DNA of 64,000 nucleotides, from the NCBI RefSeq assembly GCF_019059575.1, contig NW_024881626.1, positions 744,001 through 808,000 on the forward strand, in the 5' to 3' direction. The translations under genes and the position numbers were made by a program. Origin of the DNA: Amphibalanus amphitrite. Its lineage: Eukaryota > Arthropoda > Thecostraca > Balanomorpha > Balanidae. Shown here piece by piece: positions 1 to 11,482 of this stretch. Below the pieces are notes generated by a model. It did not search any database. It saw only the letters and a list, made by a program, of their open reading frames with translations, and had not been told where the DNA came from. Position 1 is the stretch's first letter. The number at the start of each line of letters is the position of its first letter.

Positions 1-247
1 AAGGCTGAAACTGTAGAAACTTGCATTTTGTACCCTTGACCTGACCTTGACCTGACCTCTGACCTACTTGAGCAAAAAAAATTGGGCTCTTAAGATCCGC
101 CTTGTTGAGAGCTTTCGATTGACGTTTTCCCGTCTTTCTACGACCATCGGTTCGGAAGTTAGACAGGGGAGCAGAATCTGCCTCCCCCCCCCCCCCCCCC
201 CCCAGCAGGGCGCGTATGGCTGAATAGCCCAGCGGGGCGCAGGTTAA
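1..247. mobile_element. TTAA-flanked element, right end only
   Basis: Remnant cut by the window edge. It shows AGGTCA-type repeats in TGACCT orientation (about 38-65), a long C tract (183-203) and an end reading GGGGCGCAGG followed by TTAA at 244-247. This is the same order of parts as the complete CCCGCGCC-type elements elsewhere in the window. Confidence 0.55.
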
Positions 248-1247
248 ATAAAAAGAAAAATAGACCTTTTGTATCGGGAATAGCTTGCATGTAACTGCAT
301 AGCAGCTCATAAGGAATCAAAATACGAGTTTTTAACTTAAAAGGACCTTCGTGTTGGGGTATGCCCCCCCCCCCCCCCCCCCCGAACAGGACCGCCTTTC
401 TGGATCCGCGAGTGGGCAACTGACTGGTTTACACAGGCCTACAGACTCCGGATTGCCTGCACGGTATAATGCGATGCCTCGAAGAGAAAGCACAGTGCTT
501 TGGTAGCTTCGGAATGCTAAACAATTTCATAAGCGACAGGTTACAAGAGTAAACATGTTCGATGCACTCTTCTCCATCTCGTCGTACGATGCTAAATTCA
601 GATGTGCTATAAAAACATCGCTCATAACTTGAAATAAAATAATTTGGCCGCAAATGTTGCGGTCGCATTCAGTGTCGAGTTTCCATGTTACAGTCTTGAA
701 ATGTTGGGAAAGTGGTGAGATTTGAGCTCTGTTTCACCCCAACTGACCTGGATTAGTGACCCATATTGCGTTGCCCCAGAGCTATGATATTTGCCAGCTT
801 CCCCGATTTACCACGAGGACCAGACTCCAGAAGGACACCACCCACAGCCAGGCACCCACAGTAGTAACCTTGCACAATGTATCGCTCGGTTAAATACCTA
901 CTGTCGTAGTTTTATCAGGTTCATCTCATGTTGAACGTTCATTGTGACAAGTATGACTATAGATAAGTGAAACTTTTTTTTTGTATTAAAGAAAGCTTCG
1001 CAAACGCGTTTTGAACTTCTTCTTCGTTAGTGCTAACTTTCCATAATACAAAATCATAATAAGCTGTAGTGTAGTGCTATAAGCTGTAGTGTTTTATTGG
1101 TCGTTGTGTCAGCTCTATGTCTCACAAAAAAAAATCAATAAATAACCACCACTGCTCAACAAAAGCACGATGTGCACTTTGGAATGGAATTTGGAGCATT
1201 GGAATGAGGACTTGTTTAACGGAGAGTGTAAACTTTTTATGCATAGG
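248..1247. other. anonymous spacer
   Basis: I see no gene here. A second long C tract lies at 364-383, and a short direct repeat (ataagctgtagtg) occurs near 1060-1092. Short open frames in both strands have no recognisable domain. Confidence 0.4.
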
Positions 1248-2175
1248 TAGGGGAGACCCGGGAGGTATGGGCCCCCTGGAGGTATGGGCCATCGCAGTTT
1301 TGAAGAAGTGTTGCGTATTTTTACACATTTGACGGCGTTAACTGGTTGCAGCCATTCCGTTATACATTCCACGTGATTTTCAAAATCTTCCTTAGTCTTC
1401 TTTAGCAATGAGCGGTGATAAAGCGTTTTTGCCCTCTTCGAGTAATGTACGGTACATAAAGAAAATTCGTGATAAATTTGAACCAGGCTCGTTTTATGAT
1501 GGCAGACCATCGCTAACATAAAGTTTAAAGCATGCAAATTGAGACTGGATAGACAATTTGAAGCTTTCTTGCAAGATTATGAGCTGAGATGCTACGCACA
1601 TTCTGGCGTCCTAGCCGGGAGGTTCGGGCCACCCACCCCGTTGATCCTAAATAAATCAGAAGATGCTTTCATTCAATGTCCCCGTCAATAAGTTTTATTT
1701 TTTATCGCGCAAGGTCGAAAATTTAACTCCAAATTTCATTTGAACAGAAAAATATTGTTGATCTTATTTCATGGTGCATGATTGAGTTAACCAAAATACA
1801 TATGGGCCCAAGTGACCTCCATGAAGTAAGCTGTTGGCCGCTTATGCAGTTCCTGGGCCCAAGAGAGATCAAGGAAGATACCAGTTACGAGTATTATTCT
1901 CATTGTCGAGAAAATAATATGAAACATGGCACCGGCCCATACCTCCCGGGCCATGGCCCATACCTCCCGGTGTATTTTGATGGATCGAAAAAGCACATGA
2001 TTTATTGAAAGTTATCTCGAGACAAAATAGTTGATCACAGTTGCCTAATATCAGACACACGTTGCAGGCGAAGCGCAATTTCACGTACACAGAGTGAAAA
2101 ACCGGGTCTAGCCACTGCCCACTGGAAGAAAATTGCCTTTTCACAAACCGGCCCATACCTCCCGGGTCTCCCCTA
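1248..2175. mobile_element. TA-flanked TAGGGGAGA element, 'GGTATGGGCC' type
   Basis: Nonautonomous DNA transposon of 928 bp. The ends are perfect inverted repeats, TAGGGGAGACCCGGGAGG... at 1248 and its reverse complement ending at 2175, with TA as the likely target duplication. The tag phrase GGAGGTATGGGCC that forms part of the ends recurs inside, in both orientations, near 1275-1290, 1612-1630 and 1932-1975. No transposase frame is visible. Related elements with other tags lie at 5015, 48804 and 59521. Confidence 0.8.
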
Positions 2176-2771
2176 CTTATTGCGGTCAGCAACTGCAAAA
2201 TGATCTGTTTATCAGATAACTATCAGCAGTATCCCCAAGTACCACACTCTTACGCCATCCCTGCTTGACCCTGCAGGATTGGGACAGGGGGAAGAGAAGG
2301 GAATAGGGGCCAGTCTGCCGCCCGTCGCGAGAACAGCAGCACTCAACGTAACCCTCCACAACTATCGCTATAAAACCTGACCGTGTGAGCCAGCAGAAAC
2401 TGAAGTCAATGCAGGATACTACTGATGAAGGGAGCCCGACGCCGCGATTTCGCATTCACGCAGTAACGCAGACGGCGCCGTGGCAGCAGGTGCGGCGCGT
2501 TGAACCTGGTGTGACTCCGCGAGCCCGGGGTCCCACGGTGGGCGGTGTCGGGGCGGTCGGCCTCCTCACACGCCTCACATTAGCCACGGGGAGAAGCTCC
2601 ACCCTCGGTCCAGGGGGCCAATTAAACAATCAACACCGCCGGCAGCTGACCCAGTTCGGTGGCCGTCTGTCAAGGCCGGGCCGAGGGGAGCTGCCGAAGA
2701 GCCGCGGCGCCCCGCCCGCGACCCTCCCGCGCCGCCGACCCCTTCGCTCGAGAGCTGCCGCGCCGACCACC
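2176..2771. other. upstream region of cuticle gene 1
   Basis: It turns strongly GC-rich from about 2420 toward the promoter. Long open frames here run through the promoter and intron of gene 1 and have no domain, so I read them as by-products of GC content. Confidence 0.4.
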
Positions 2772-2891
2772 ACGGTCAGGAGAAGGGGGCGTGACCGGCC
2801 GCGGGCCCGTCCCGCCTCACACCGCCACCTACTTAAGGCCGCACCGACTGTGGGAGAGCATCAGTTCCACACCGATCCCACTACAGACAAC
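2772..2891 (+). promoter_or_regulatory. promoter and 5' UTR of cuticle gene 1
   Basis: This block is almost identical to 13366-13481 and 18017-18133, so it is a duplicated and preserved promoter. It contains a GC-rich box (ggggcgtgaccggccgcggg), a CTTAAG motif at 2832-2837 in the TATA position, and TCAGTT at 2861, which fits the arthropod initiator TCAGT. The predicted start is the A at 2863, 31 bp after the start of CTTAAG, giving a 29-nt leader before ATG 2892. Confidence 0.7.
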
Positions 2892-4132
2892 ATGAAGCTG
2901 GTGAGTAGCACATGGGTGGCATGGGTAGGAAAATGCCCAGTTGTATCCAAGTGTCTGAACAGACACCATGAAATGTCAGTCCCGATTCGACCATTGCTAG
3001 GTTTGTAGAGACAATCCGAAGTCAACGCATGCCCGGTTTGTCTGTAGTACGGTAGCACGCATTCGTGATCAATATTTAGCAAGTCATCTTCGTCTTACCG
3101 CCATACCTTGGCGGCTGATTCGATGGCTCATTTGCATCGCACGATACTTTTCCGGCACACGTTATGATTATAGCAGGGAGTAAGGCAAATGTCTACTTGC
3201 CATAGAAGCACTTATAGGCTTTTAGATTGTTTAACGTCATTTCTATTAAGTTATTATAAATATTTGTTATCAGCATCATCACGCATCACCGTTTTCACAT
3301 ATGCCCATCAACATTTAGCGGCTACTTTGCTGGAAGTGCCTAGGACCCATGTCGATTTAGTAACATCTTCATAACTGCTCCTGTTGCTCGTTTTCCAGTT
3401 CATCGTCGCTGCTCTGGCCCTGGTGGCCGTCGCCGACCGGCCCCAGCCTTCCTACAGGCCCCGTCCCACCTACGCTGCCCCGACCTACGCTGCCCCGACC
3501 TACGCCCCGGCCCCGACCTACAAGCCCCAGCCCAAGTACGCTCCTGCCCCGTCCTACGGCCACTCGAGCTACAAGCCGATCGCTATCCTGGAGCAGGAGG
3601 ACGTCCACCCCGGAGATGGCACCTACAGCTCCAAGTTCTCTACCGAGAACGGCATCTACAGGTCAGTGATAATCAAATATACGAAACTGATGATAAAACG
3701 AACGAGAACGCGAAAATCGCCGACTGACAAAACCAAACCAACAAATCAATAAACAACACTGAATATTGATAGGTAAATAAGGTGCAAGGCGATCTGAATG
3801 ACCGGACAATGGAACACTCTTAATGACTATTTTTTTCTTCTTTTAGGTCCGAGACTGGCGTGCCGGTGCCCGGCTACGGCAAGAACGCCTACGGCGAGGC
3901 GGAGGACCTCTACCGCCAGGAGGGCTCCTGGAGCTACACCAACGGCTACGGCGAGGAGGTCAAGGTCGCCTTTGTCGCCGACGAGAACGGCTACCAGCCG
4001 TCCAGCGACATCCTGCCCACCCCGGTGCCCACCGAGTACCCGACCCCCGAGGTGGACCCCGCCTACGTCGAGCCCCAGCCCAGCTACGGCAAGCCCGCCT
4101 ATCAGCCGGCTTACAAGCCCGCCTACAACTAA
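2892..4132 (+). CDS. R&R-type cuticle protein, copy 1 (185 aa)
   Basis: Secreted structural protein that binds chitin in the cuticle. The exons are 2892-2900 (Met-Lys-Leu only), 3399-3661 and 3847-4132; all junctions are GT-AG and the joined frame is 558 nt including TAA. Residues 1-15 (MKLFIVAALALVAVA) form a signal peptide. Residues about 16-60 are Tyr/Pro-rich, with TYAAP and PKY repeats. The Rebers-Riddiford domain (Pfam chitin_bind_4) covers about 70-148 and ends in VAFVADENGYQP..ILP, closest to the RR-1 class. The C-terminus is again Tyr/Pro/Ala-rich (PAYQPAYKPAYN). Splitting the signal peptide after three residues is usual for arthropod cuticle genes. The protein is identical to copy 2; all coding differences I found between them are silent. 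The 3' UTR has AATATA at 4241 as a possible poly(A) signal. Confidence 0.93.
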
Positions 4133-4329
4133 GTCACCCATTCGCCATCCATGTTCGACAAGTTACGCTCTGTGATGTTTCATCGGCCCTCGGCTATCTA
4201 TTTATTTATATAAATGTGATGTGGTTTGTGAGGAGTGCAAAATATACATAATCATCTACAACTCTATCTATTTGAAAACCGCACACCAATAATGGCAATA
4301 ATGGCGGCAGACATGTGCATGGGTCTGAG

Positions 4330-4540
4330 AGGTGCATCTTTGATCTCGGTGGATCTCTCGACAAAATTTAGGGGCTGGATCTATGATCTCAGTGGATCTC
4401 TCGACAAAATTTAGGGGTTGGATCTGTGAACTCATGTGATCTCGCGACAACTCTGTAGGTTAGGAATTGTGATTTCTGTGGATCCCACAGGCAAAATGTG
4501 TGGTGGACCTATGGTCTGTATGGAACTCACGACAAGATGT
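4330..4540. repeat. 43-bp tandem repeat, decaying
   Basis: Units begin with ggatctctcgacaaaatt at 4351 and 4394, with a weaker unit at about 4436 and degenerate ones after it. The same unit with the same spacing recurs at 12780-12960, between the first two cuticle genes. Confidence 0.7.
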
Positions 4541-5014
4541 AGTCAATTGAACCAGTTTCCTACATAATTTTACTCCATTCAGTGCAATACCATTGTGGAC
4601 TGTCAATTCTCGGCCATAATTAACACCACTTGTAATCATTATAATAATTAAATTTGAGTTTTAACTCTAAATCAACAACATTTCTACCGCAATTAAAATA
4701 GACCAGGAACATAGACAGTGCTACTTTTTGTGACAAATTATAACTTTTTCATGAAAACAGTCAGCACAAATGGATGGTTATCTTAGAAACAGGCAACAGC
4801 TGCCACTTCAGTTCAATAAACAAACAGATGTTGAGAAAGCAAACCTTGAAGGAAGACAGGTCAGTTTTGCTAACGTTAATCCAACCCATCTACCAGCTCA
4901 TCTTGTAATCTCATCCATGCTTTGGCATTGTGCTAGTGCCATGTGCAGTTATTATGAGAGATTTCATACAAAAAGAAGAATGGGCTCGTAATATTCATAA
5001 TCCACATTTGCTTG
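4541..5014. other. anonymous AT-rich spacer
   Basis: No gene or repeat recognised. A 73-residue open frame at 4770-4991 shows no domain or signal peptide. Confidence 0.35.
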
Positions 5015-5346
5015 TAGGGGAGAGCGGGGCCAGTTGAACCACTTTTTATATATTGACATTCACAACGAGATCTAGTTGTCATATCACAAATGAACAATAC
5101 CATGAAAAAATATATTTTCGACTTTATTTTAAGATATATGAAATTGTGTTTCAAACATATTTTGCTGTTAAACGCATGCTTATAAAACAGCTCTACGACT
5201 GTTTCAAATGACCCCGATGGGAGGATCAATTGAACCAGCCCATGGGGTCAATTGCACCTATGCTTAACAATGAGATGTTGCCATCTTTAAGGCCACTTTC
5301 TTTAAAGTCCATGTGGCTAATGACGTAAGATATGGTCGTTCTATGC
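5015..5346. mobile_element. TAGGGGAGA element, 'CAGTTGAACC' type, left part
   Basis: The left end TAGGGGAGAGCGGGGCCAG starts at 5015. The tag phrase recurs inside as ggatcaattgaaccagcc and ggggtcaattgcacc (5222-5260), as in the other members of this group. The copy is cut at 5347 by a TTAA element, and I could not find its right end. Confidence 0.55.
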
Positions 5347-6262
5347 TTAACCCTCGCCGGCACAGGGGGAGGGGGGTTGATGCAACCCCCCCCTAAGGTT
5401 TTTCGCGAATAACTCGCGTAAAAAGCGGCCGATCGCGACGAAACTTTCAGTACCCTCGCATTGATCAATTTTACACGTTCCCTGAAAATTTCATGACCCG
5501 GACTCCAATGACCTTTGACCTGTGACCTCTTTTCCGTGACCATGTCTGGCCGAAATCGCGATTCGGCGTATGTCGGCTCGCATTAGCCGCGCGTTTGCAA
5601 GCTTTTCGTGGTTTCAAACGTTCAAACATGTGATTTGATGTTTCTCCCATACATTAGGGTGGGTGTCAAGGTCACCTGAAGGTCAGGTCAGGTCATTGAC
5701 CTTTGGTGACCTCGAGTGACCTCGGTTCACTTTTTCGAGTTTTACATGTTTCTAGGCTAGTTTTTGGAGCTGAATTCGAATTTAGCAACCATTTGAACAT
5801 TTACGAAGTAGTTTTGGTGCCTTCGTAACATGTTACGAAGCTGCCAGAGGCGGTTGACACGTATTACGAATACCCGTCACAACCCCTACCGGTTGACCTG
5901 ACCTGACCTGACCCGACCTGGTCTAAATGCTTAAAATCATCATCTCTGATCAAAACTAACACGATATTTGTGATCAGCACCCCAGAAAACCACATAGCAG
6001 CCACACTTTACGACTTTCTAACAGGTCCCGATTTTCCCGGTTTTCGGGTCATTGACCTGACCTGGAAGGTCACCCGATGACCTAGGACCTTAAAATTGGG
6101 TATCATCGGCTTCCTCTCGTGACGAGCAACACGCTCGTTTTTTCCGCGAAGCTCTAGCTCGATCAGGGGCCAAACGCGAGGGGGGGGGGGGGGTCGTACC
6201 AACCCCCCCCCCCCCCTTGTGCCGTCGAAGGACGCAAAATGGCCTGTGCCGGCGAGGGTTAA
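5347..6262. mobile_element. TTAA element, CCCTCGCC type, complete
   Basis: The copy is 916 bp including TTAA on both sides (5347-5350 and 6259-6262). The terminal inverted repeats CCCTCGCCGGCACAGG are perfect over 16 bp. TTAA with ends starting CCC is what piggyBac-superfamily transposons leave. Inside come a G tract, the block cgcgaataactcgcgtaaaaa..cgatcgcgacgaaactttcagtaccct, then many AGGTCA/TGACCT half-sites, with a mirrored order at the other end. No transposase is visible. Close copies lie at 15978-16891, 60989-61892 and, broken, 59044-60807. Confidence 0.85.
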
Positions 6263-6397
6263 GTAATTGGCCCTCGCCCTGGCAGCATTATTCATAACGC
6301 GGCCTGGCAGGGGGGGGGGGGGTCGATGCGACCCCCTGGCGTTTCGAACCTAAGCGTCGTAGCGCTCCGCAACAAAGCCCAGTCGATTGCTCTCAAC

Positions 6398-8670
6398 CAG
6401 TGTTCGCCACGGGCCCCAAAATCCCCAGCCCAGCCCGGCCCGGGCCCATGGGTTCAGAGCCCGGCCCAGCCCGTAGCCCGCTCTTGGCAAATATGTCCAA
6501 GCCCAGCCCGGCCCGGCCCGTCAAAAATAGCAATCTAGTTATTGTCTTAGTCTATTGCTATAATAAGCATGATTGATTACACTATTTTGAGAACAATTCA
6601 AATTGCATGAATATTAACATGGCAATCATGACTCCCTTCTTTTCAATGAATATAATCATTTCAAGGACCTATGGCACAAATTTTAACAGTAACAGCAAGC
6701 ACCTCAGTCAATTAGGTCATGATTACACACCTATAAAAAGTTCACATGATTATATTAACTATATTCTATGAGTAAAGTTATCTTGCAAGCTGATGTGTGT
6801 GAACATTATCATGCATAATTGGTGACTCTAATGCATACTTGAAGGAAGTATTTGCAACTTACTCTATACTTCCCAGCACTTACCAGCAGAAAAAAGCTTG
6901 ACTTATGGGAATTAATGAATCTGTCTGGGATTGACCTTGCTGTTAAATTCACTCCATTGATGCTGCAATGTCAAAAGCCTGAGAAAGAATACAAAATAGG
7001 TGACACTAGCTTTAGCACTGTCTTCCAAAAAAGAGAAAATCCATCCATTTATCAGCAAAACTGATTTAATTTATTTTCAATTCATGCCCACGTGTCAACC
7101 GAATCTCTGTGAACAACTAGGTATCTGCTGCTTTCCTTGCTATTTTATGTTAGGCTCTTTTCAAGATATGGATATCGCTAGCAGCGTAAGCAGAAAACAT
7201 GGAAAGCTTGAAATGTCATTGGGTACTTTTGCGACTTTTACGCATCATCACCATCAATTGAAAATTAGCGAACACTTCTTGATTTTCGCAGCTGCGGCAG
7301 GTAGCGATTCTGACCAATTGTATAATAAAACATATATGATCAAGTTCTTATTTTGTTTTTCGTTCGCGTTTTCAGACTTCGTGATTTTAATTTTATTTTT
7401 TATTTGTTTTATTTTGTTTTTCACCTTGATACTTACTTAAAAAACGTATTTATTTGATATACTGTTGTGTATACTACCTAGATGCCGCCACATAAAACAT
7501 AGCGCCATGATCGCAAATTTTGTTGAGAAGGGGATGGTTTGTTGTTGTTGTGATTTATTTTGACAAATTTATGGACATTTAAAGAAGCTTTCATCGCGAA
7601 ATACTCTGTAGAATTCCTCGTTACTTACATTGTGTTTCGTGAGTATCCTTTTAAGGTTCTGTTGGTTAAAAAGCCGTCGGTGAAGGAAAAAGACTGTGTT
7701 GGAATTGTCTCACTATCGCCATATATAAGTGTTGAACTTAATGTAGCCCTGTAGCCCATCATTGTTGAGTGGCTTCTTAGTTTTTGGAGTTGTAGTGCTA
7801 AGTAAGTTATTCTGATAACTACATTTTAACTTTTATTAACAAACTAATGATGCTAGAGATTCTCTGATCTTTTTGGTTGCGGAATTTTTATGAAAACCCT
7901 CCTATGTGTGACATGATATGATATTGGATAATTCTCAGGATTCCCAAAATTCAATATCAAGTACGTTTTCTTTCACATTGCTTAAATTTGGTTTAGTTTT
8001 AGTATTTTCCCAGTGGGTTTTGTTTGCATCAGTTTCCAAATTTTCTTAAAGGGACCCTCCCACCTTCAAAAAAGTTAATGAATTGGCATGAAAGTGATGT
8101 CGCTCGGTTCAGAAAGAGCAAAAACGAATATCTGCCAAATTTCATCGAAAAATATTCACCGGTTTTCAAGATATTAGACTTTTACTTTTGTTTACTTTTT
8201 GAGATCTCCGCTGTTCCTAGCGACTTTATTTGAAAGTGCGGCATTTGTTGCGCGCAAAGCAGCATATACCACCGCGTGCTACAAAACGTTTTAGTCAAAC
8301 ATTTAACGGACGTTCGAAAGCCTGATGACGTCATCAGATTCCCGTAATGGTTAAGAGATAGGGACCACGCTGGTCCCACCCTGCAAGTAAAGGGAAGAAA
8401 TTTCTTGAACACCATAAAGCTGCGGGGGTTGCGACCAGGATAAATGGTGGTTTCTGAGCCTGGCCGCAAACTTGGCTATCTCAACTCAAAACTAATGTTA
8501 AGGTGGGAGGGTCCCTGACATTGACATTAGTCGCAAAACCCATAGTCCACAAAGCTCTTGGCCCGGCCCGTCCATAGCCCGTTAACTAATGATATTTGGG
8601 GGCCCGGCCCAGCCCGTAGCCCAGCCCGGCCCATGGCCTGTTGGGCTGGCCCGGCCCGTGGCGAACACTG
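6398..8670. mobile_element. hAT-like nonautonomous transposon
   Basis: The element is 2273 bp with perfect 18-bp inverted ends CAGTGTTCGCCACGGGCC. An 8-bp direct repeat CTCTCAAC flanks it (6390-6397 and 8671-8678); 8-bp duplications and CAG-type ends are hAT features. Both ends carry clusters of GCCC(A/G)GCCC repeats next to the terminus. The interior is AT-rich, and open frames such as 7000-7440 show no hAT dimerisation motif or BED finger, so the copy looks nonautonomous. It has itself received an insertion at 8050-8515. Confidence 0.85.
8050..8515. mobile_element. short element with ends AGGGACCCTCCCACCTT
   Basis: A 17-bp inverted repeat (agggaccctcccacctt and aaggtgggagggtccct) bounds about 466 bp inside the hAT-like element. 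A partial, inverted relative occupies 60808-60988 and ends at about 62600, where the end is again joined to TTAA. I infer a TTAA-associated family; the target duplication of this copy is not clear. Confidence 0.6.
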
Positions 8671-8808
8671 CTCTCAACGAGAACTCGCGATTGGTGGTAT
8701 ATTTCTTGACCCTAGGTCAATGTGTAACCCAGATATGGCAGATTAAGCGCCACATTTCGGGGAAAAGCTAGAATTTTCCAAGCTACTTAGCCACTATTGG
8801 CAAATCTA

Positions 8809-9978
8809 TTAACCCGCGCCCAGATGGGGTCTGCCGAGCAACGCGGTCTGATGGGGGGGGGGGCATTTTGGCCCCCCCTCAGATCTCGAGAACCACGCAA
8901 CATAGCGACAAGCGGTAAACGGTGCTGGATAGCCCCAGCGGAGAACTACCTTGTGACCCAATTTCATTGACCTCGGTCAAACCGATGACGTCACAGGTCA
9001 GGTCAAAGTCGAATTTTCACTGTTTACAGGCATTTCAAGAAATGCGTTGTAAAATCGAGTAAAATGCATTTCATTGAAAATCATCGATGGAGAAATGTTC
9101 TTCAAACACATATTTTGCTATTTGAGGTCACTGATACCAGGTCAGGTCACAGAGGTCAGGTCACTGGGGGGGTCACAATATGAAAGTGTCGTGTGATACA
9201 TGTTTTATGGTCCATTTTACATGACAAATGCGAATATGTGGGTCAGACAGACTTTAGGGCCAGCTTAGGTCACGTTTTGGTCAAGTTCAGGTCAAGGTCA
9301 GGTCAAGGTCAGGTCAAATTAGGTCAAATTTCAAAAATGATATTTTTGCATTAAATGGGTATCGATTCGATGCAGCTCGTCACGGGGAGTTCAATGGTGG
9401 TCTCCGTTTTGCGCTACGAGGTTTAGAATTGCTAAACATTGAGTTCAAATATTTGACGTCATCAATTTTTAACAGTTTTTTTCGCTTAACTTGGCCAAAA
9501 AAAGAGGTATCAATCTGAAATCTGGTATGTATATCGAAGAGCGCAGGGACTATCACATATATTCCGCTTTTTTTCGAAATTCGAAAAAAAAATTGGATTT
9601 TTTTTAGTTTTTCTAAAAAAAATCTTTTTTTATTTTTGGGGTCAAAATCCCAAAATTTCGAAAATCCGAGATAGCAGTTTTGTAGCGCCGTCTTTTCTCT
9701 ACACAACCACATAAAGAACTTTAAAATTGCTTGTTAACTGTAGAATTGGTGAGCGTTTCAAGATGTCATGTTTTTTGCTCATTTTTGCTCGAACATGACC
9801 TCAGTTTGACCTCAATAACTCCTGACCTGAGGTGACCTGTGACTTGAAATTTTGTGTGAAGGTGTCAAATTGATGCCCGGTAAGGTCCCCAAAATTTGGC
9901 GGCGCGCAGTTTTCTCGCTATTTAAGAAAAACTACAGGGGGGGCAAAATGCCCCCCCCCCCATCAGGGCGCGGGAGAT
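8809..9978. mobile_element. TTAA element, CCCGCGCC type
   Basis: It starts TTAA-CCCGCGCCCAGATGGGG (8809) and ends CCCCATCAGGGCGCGGG (to 9974); the right TTAA is mutated. Order inside: G tract, conserved 'gagaaccacgcaacatagcgacaagcggtaaacgg' area, AGGTCA clusters (8995-9330, with TCAAGGTCA at 9292 and 9303), the conserved centre (9361-9720), then AGGTCA repeats and a C tract in mirrored order. Relatives: 35683-38098, 41362, 47364-48548, 51126-52336 and 56515-57692. Confidence 0.75.
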
Positions 9979-10427
9979 AGCGACATGAAACTTACACGAC
10001 CGTGTTTCTCAACGAATTAGCAACCAAAAGATGTACAATTGACTACATTTCAGTCATTACTGACGTGAAGTAGTCCCTGGGAACACGGGAGGTCACACCC
10101 GCCGCCGGCGAGGACGGTTGTTATTGACCTGGGTTGACCTTGTAAAGGTCAAGGAACAGTTTTGAGGGCGTTTAGGTGAAAATTGAGCCACGGATTTGGA
10201 TTCAGGAACTCAAGAAAGCCCACTAAATACAGCTCATATCATAGAGGTCACCGTGTGAACATGCGAGTTCATTGACCTTAGTTGACCTTAGAAAGGTCAA
10301 TAAACAATGTTAAGATTCATGCCCTGTCAACATCTGACATAAACCACACAAAATAGTTTCGCTCTGGTCAATTAGATCACGTCCGGTTACGCGGAATGTA
10401 CGATTTTGTCAAAGCGGTCGGAGGTTG

Positions 10428-11482
10428 TACTATTGGTCTCAAGATAAGGGCCCAGGCGACCTGTTGTTCGGATCAGTTGGGGGAGGTTTGGTCAATGGTT
10501 GTCATTTTTAGCACATGCCATTTTTGGCAACCATGTGCTAAAAATGACAACGCTATCAGCTATTTTTAGCAACGATGAAGCCGATTTCACTCCTCAGCGA
10601 GGAAATCACGATTTTGGAAATACAAGCACTGATTTTGGAAAAGAAGTGCTGCCACCTGGTGCAAGAAGAAGAAACCAGCTTTAATATGGCCGTTGTTTGT
10701 ATGGTAGTCCAACGTTGAAGTATACCCTTTTTTGTGGCCCGAAGTTGGAACTTTAAATTGAAGCATCCGAAAATGATCGATATTGATCGAAATCATGATG
10801 TTGATGAAAAAAATAATATGTTAAGTTGAGAGAGGAGGCCATTTTATCCAGATGCGGTGGTTTACTTCTTGAAATTATTTTTGCTTACGACGACTGCCAT
10901 GTAATGAGGGATAATTAGCAGCCGTCATTAGCAAAAATAATTTCAAGAAGTAAACTACTGCATCTGGATAAAATGGCCTCCTCTCTCAACTTAAAATATT
11001 ATTTTTTTCATCAACATCATGTTTTCGATCAATATCGATCATTTTTGGATGCTTCAATTTTAAGTTCCAACTTCAGGCCACAAAACAAACTACCATACAA
11101 ATAACAGGCATATTAAAGCTGGATTCTTCGTCTTGCACCAGGTGGCAGCACTTCTTTTCCAAAATCAGTGTTTATCTTTCCAAAATCTTCATTTCCTCGC
11201 TGAGGAGTGAAATCGGCCTCATCGTTGTCAAAAATAGCAGAATCGTTGTCATTTTTAGCACGTGTGACAAAAATAGCACGTGCTAAAAATGACAACGATT
11301 GACCAAACCTCCCCCGACTGGGATGCGGTGAATACCCTCACCCTCGCCACAACTCGAGTGGGGTGGGGGTGCTGGGTGGGGGGAGGGTTGCACTCGGCCT
11401 GAGCTGTGGCGAGGGTAAGGGTATTCACCGCAACAAAACTACAGGTCGCCTGGGCCCTTATCTTGAGACGAATAGTACCTAT
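10428..11482. mobile_element. long-inverted-repeat (foldback) element
   Basis: Two arms of about 470-560 bp face each other around a short centre (about 10903-10918). Examples of paired sequence: gtactattggtctcaagataagggcccaggcgacctg (left) with its near reverse complement at 11441-11482, and gaagccgatttcactcctcagcga (left) with 11193-11216. Because of the pairing, the two arms encode mirror-image short open frames (10499-10684 and 11113-11295), which I do not call genes. The right arm holds a separate hairpin at 11325-11431. Confidence 0.8.
11325..11431. mobile_element. small hairpin element inside the foldback arm
   Basis: Inverted arms of 27 bp (gcggtgaataccctcaccctcgccaca, one mismatch) surround a G-rich loop. 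The left arm of the host foldback element lacks this piece, so it is probably a later insertion. Confidence 0.6.

Noticed and set aside
159..419. Gly-rich open frame
   Set aside because: Formed by two C tracts; lies over a transposon end.
2385..3008. 207-residue open frame over the cuticle gene 1 promoter
   Set aside because: Crosses the conserved promoter, first exon and intron 1 of the real gene in another frame; no domain.
5226..5543. Peptide 'RVLKVSSRSAAFYASYSRKTLGG' repeated in several frames (also 15887-16096, 61702-61977)
   Set aside because: It comes from the conserved subterminal DNA block of the CCCTCGCC elements and is bounded by stops or homopolymers; DNA conservation explains it better than coding.
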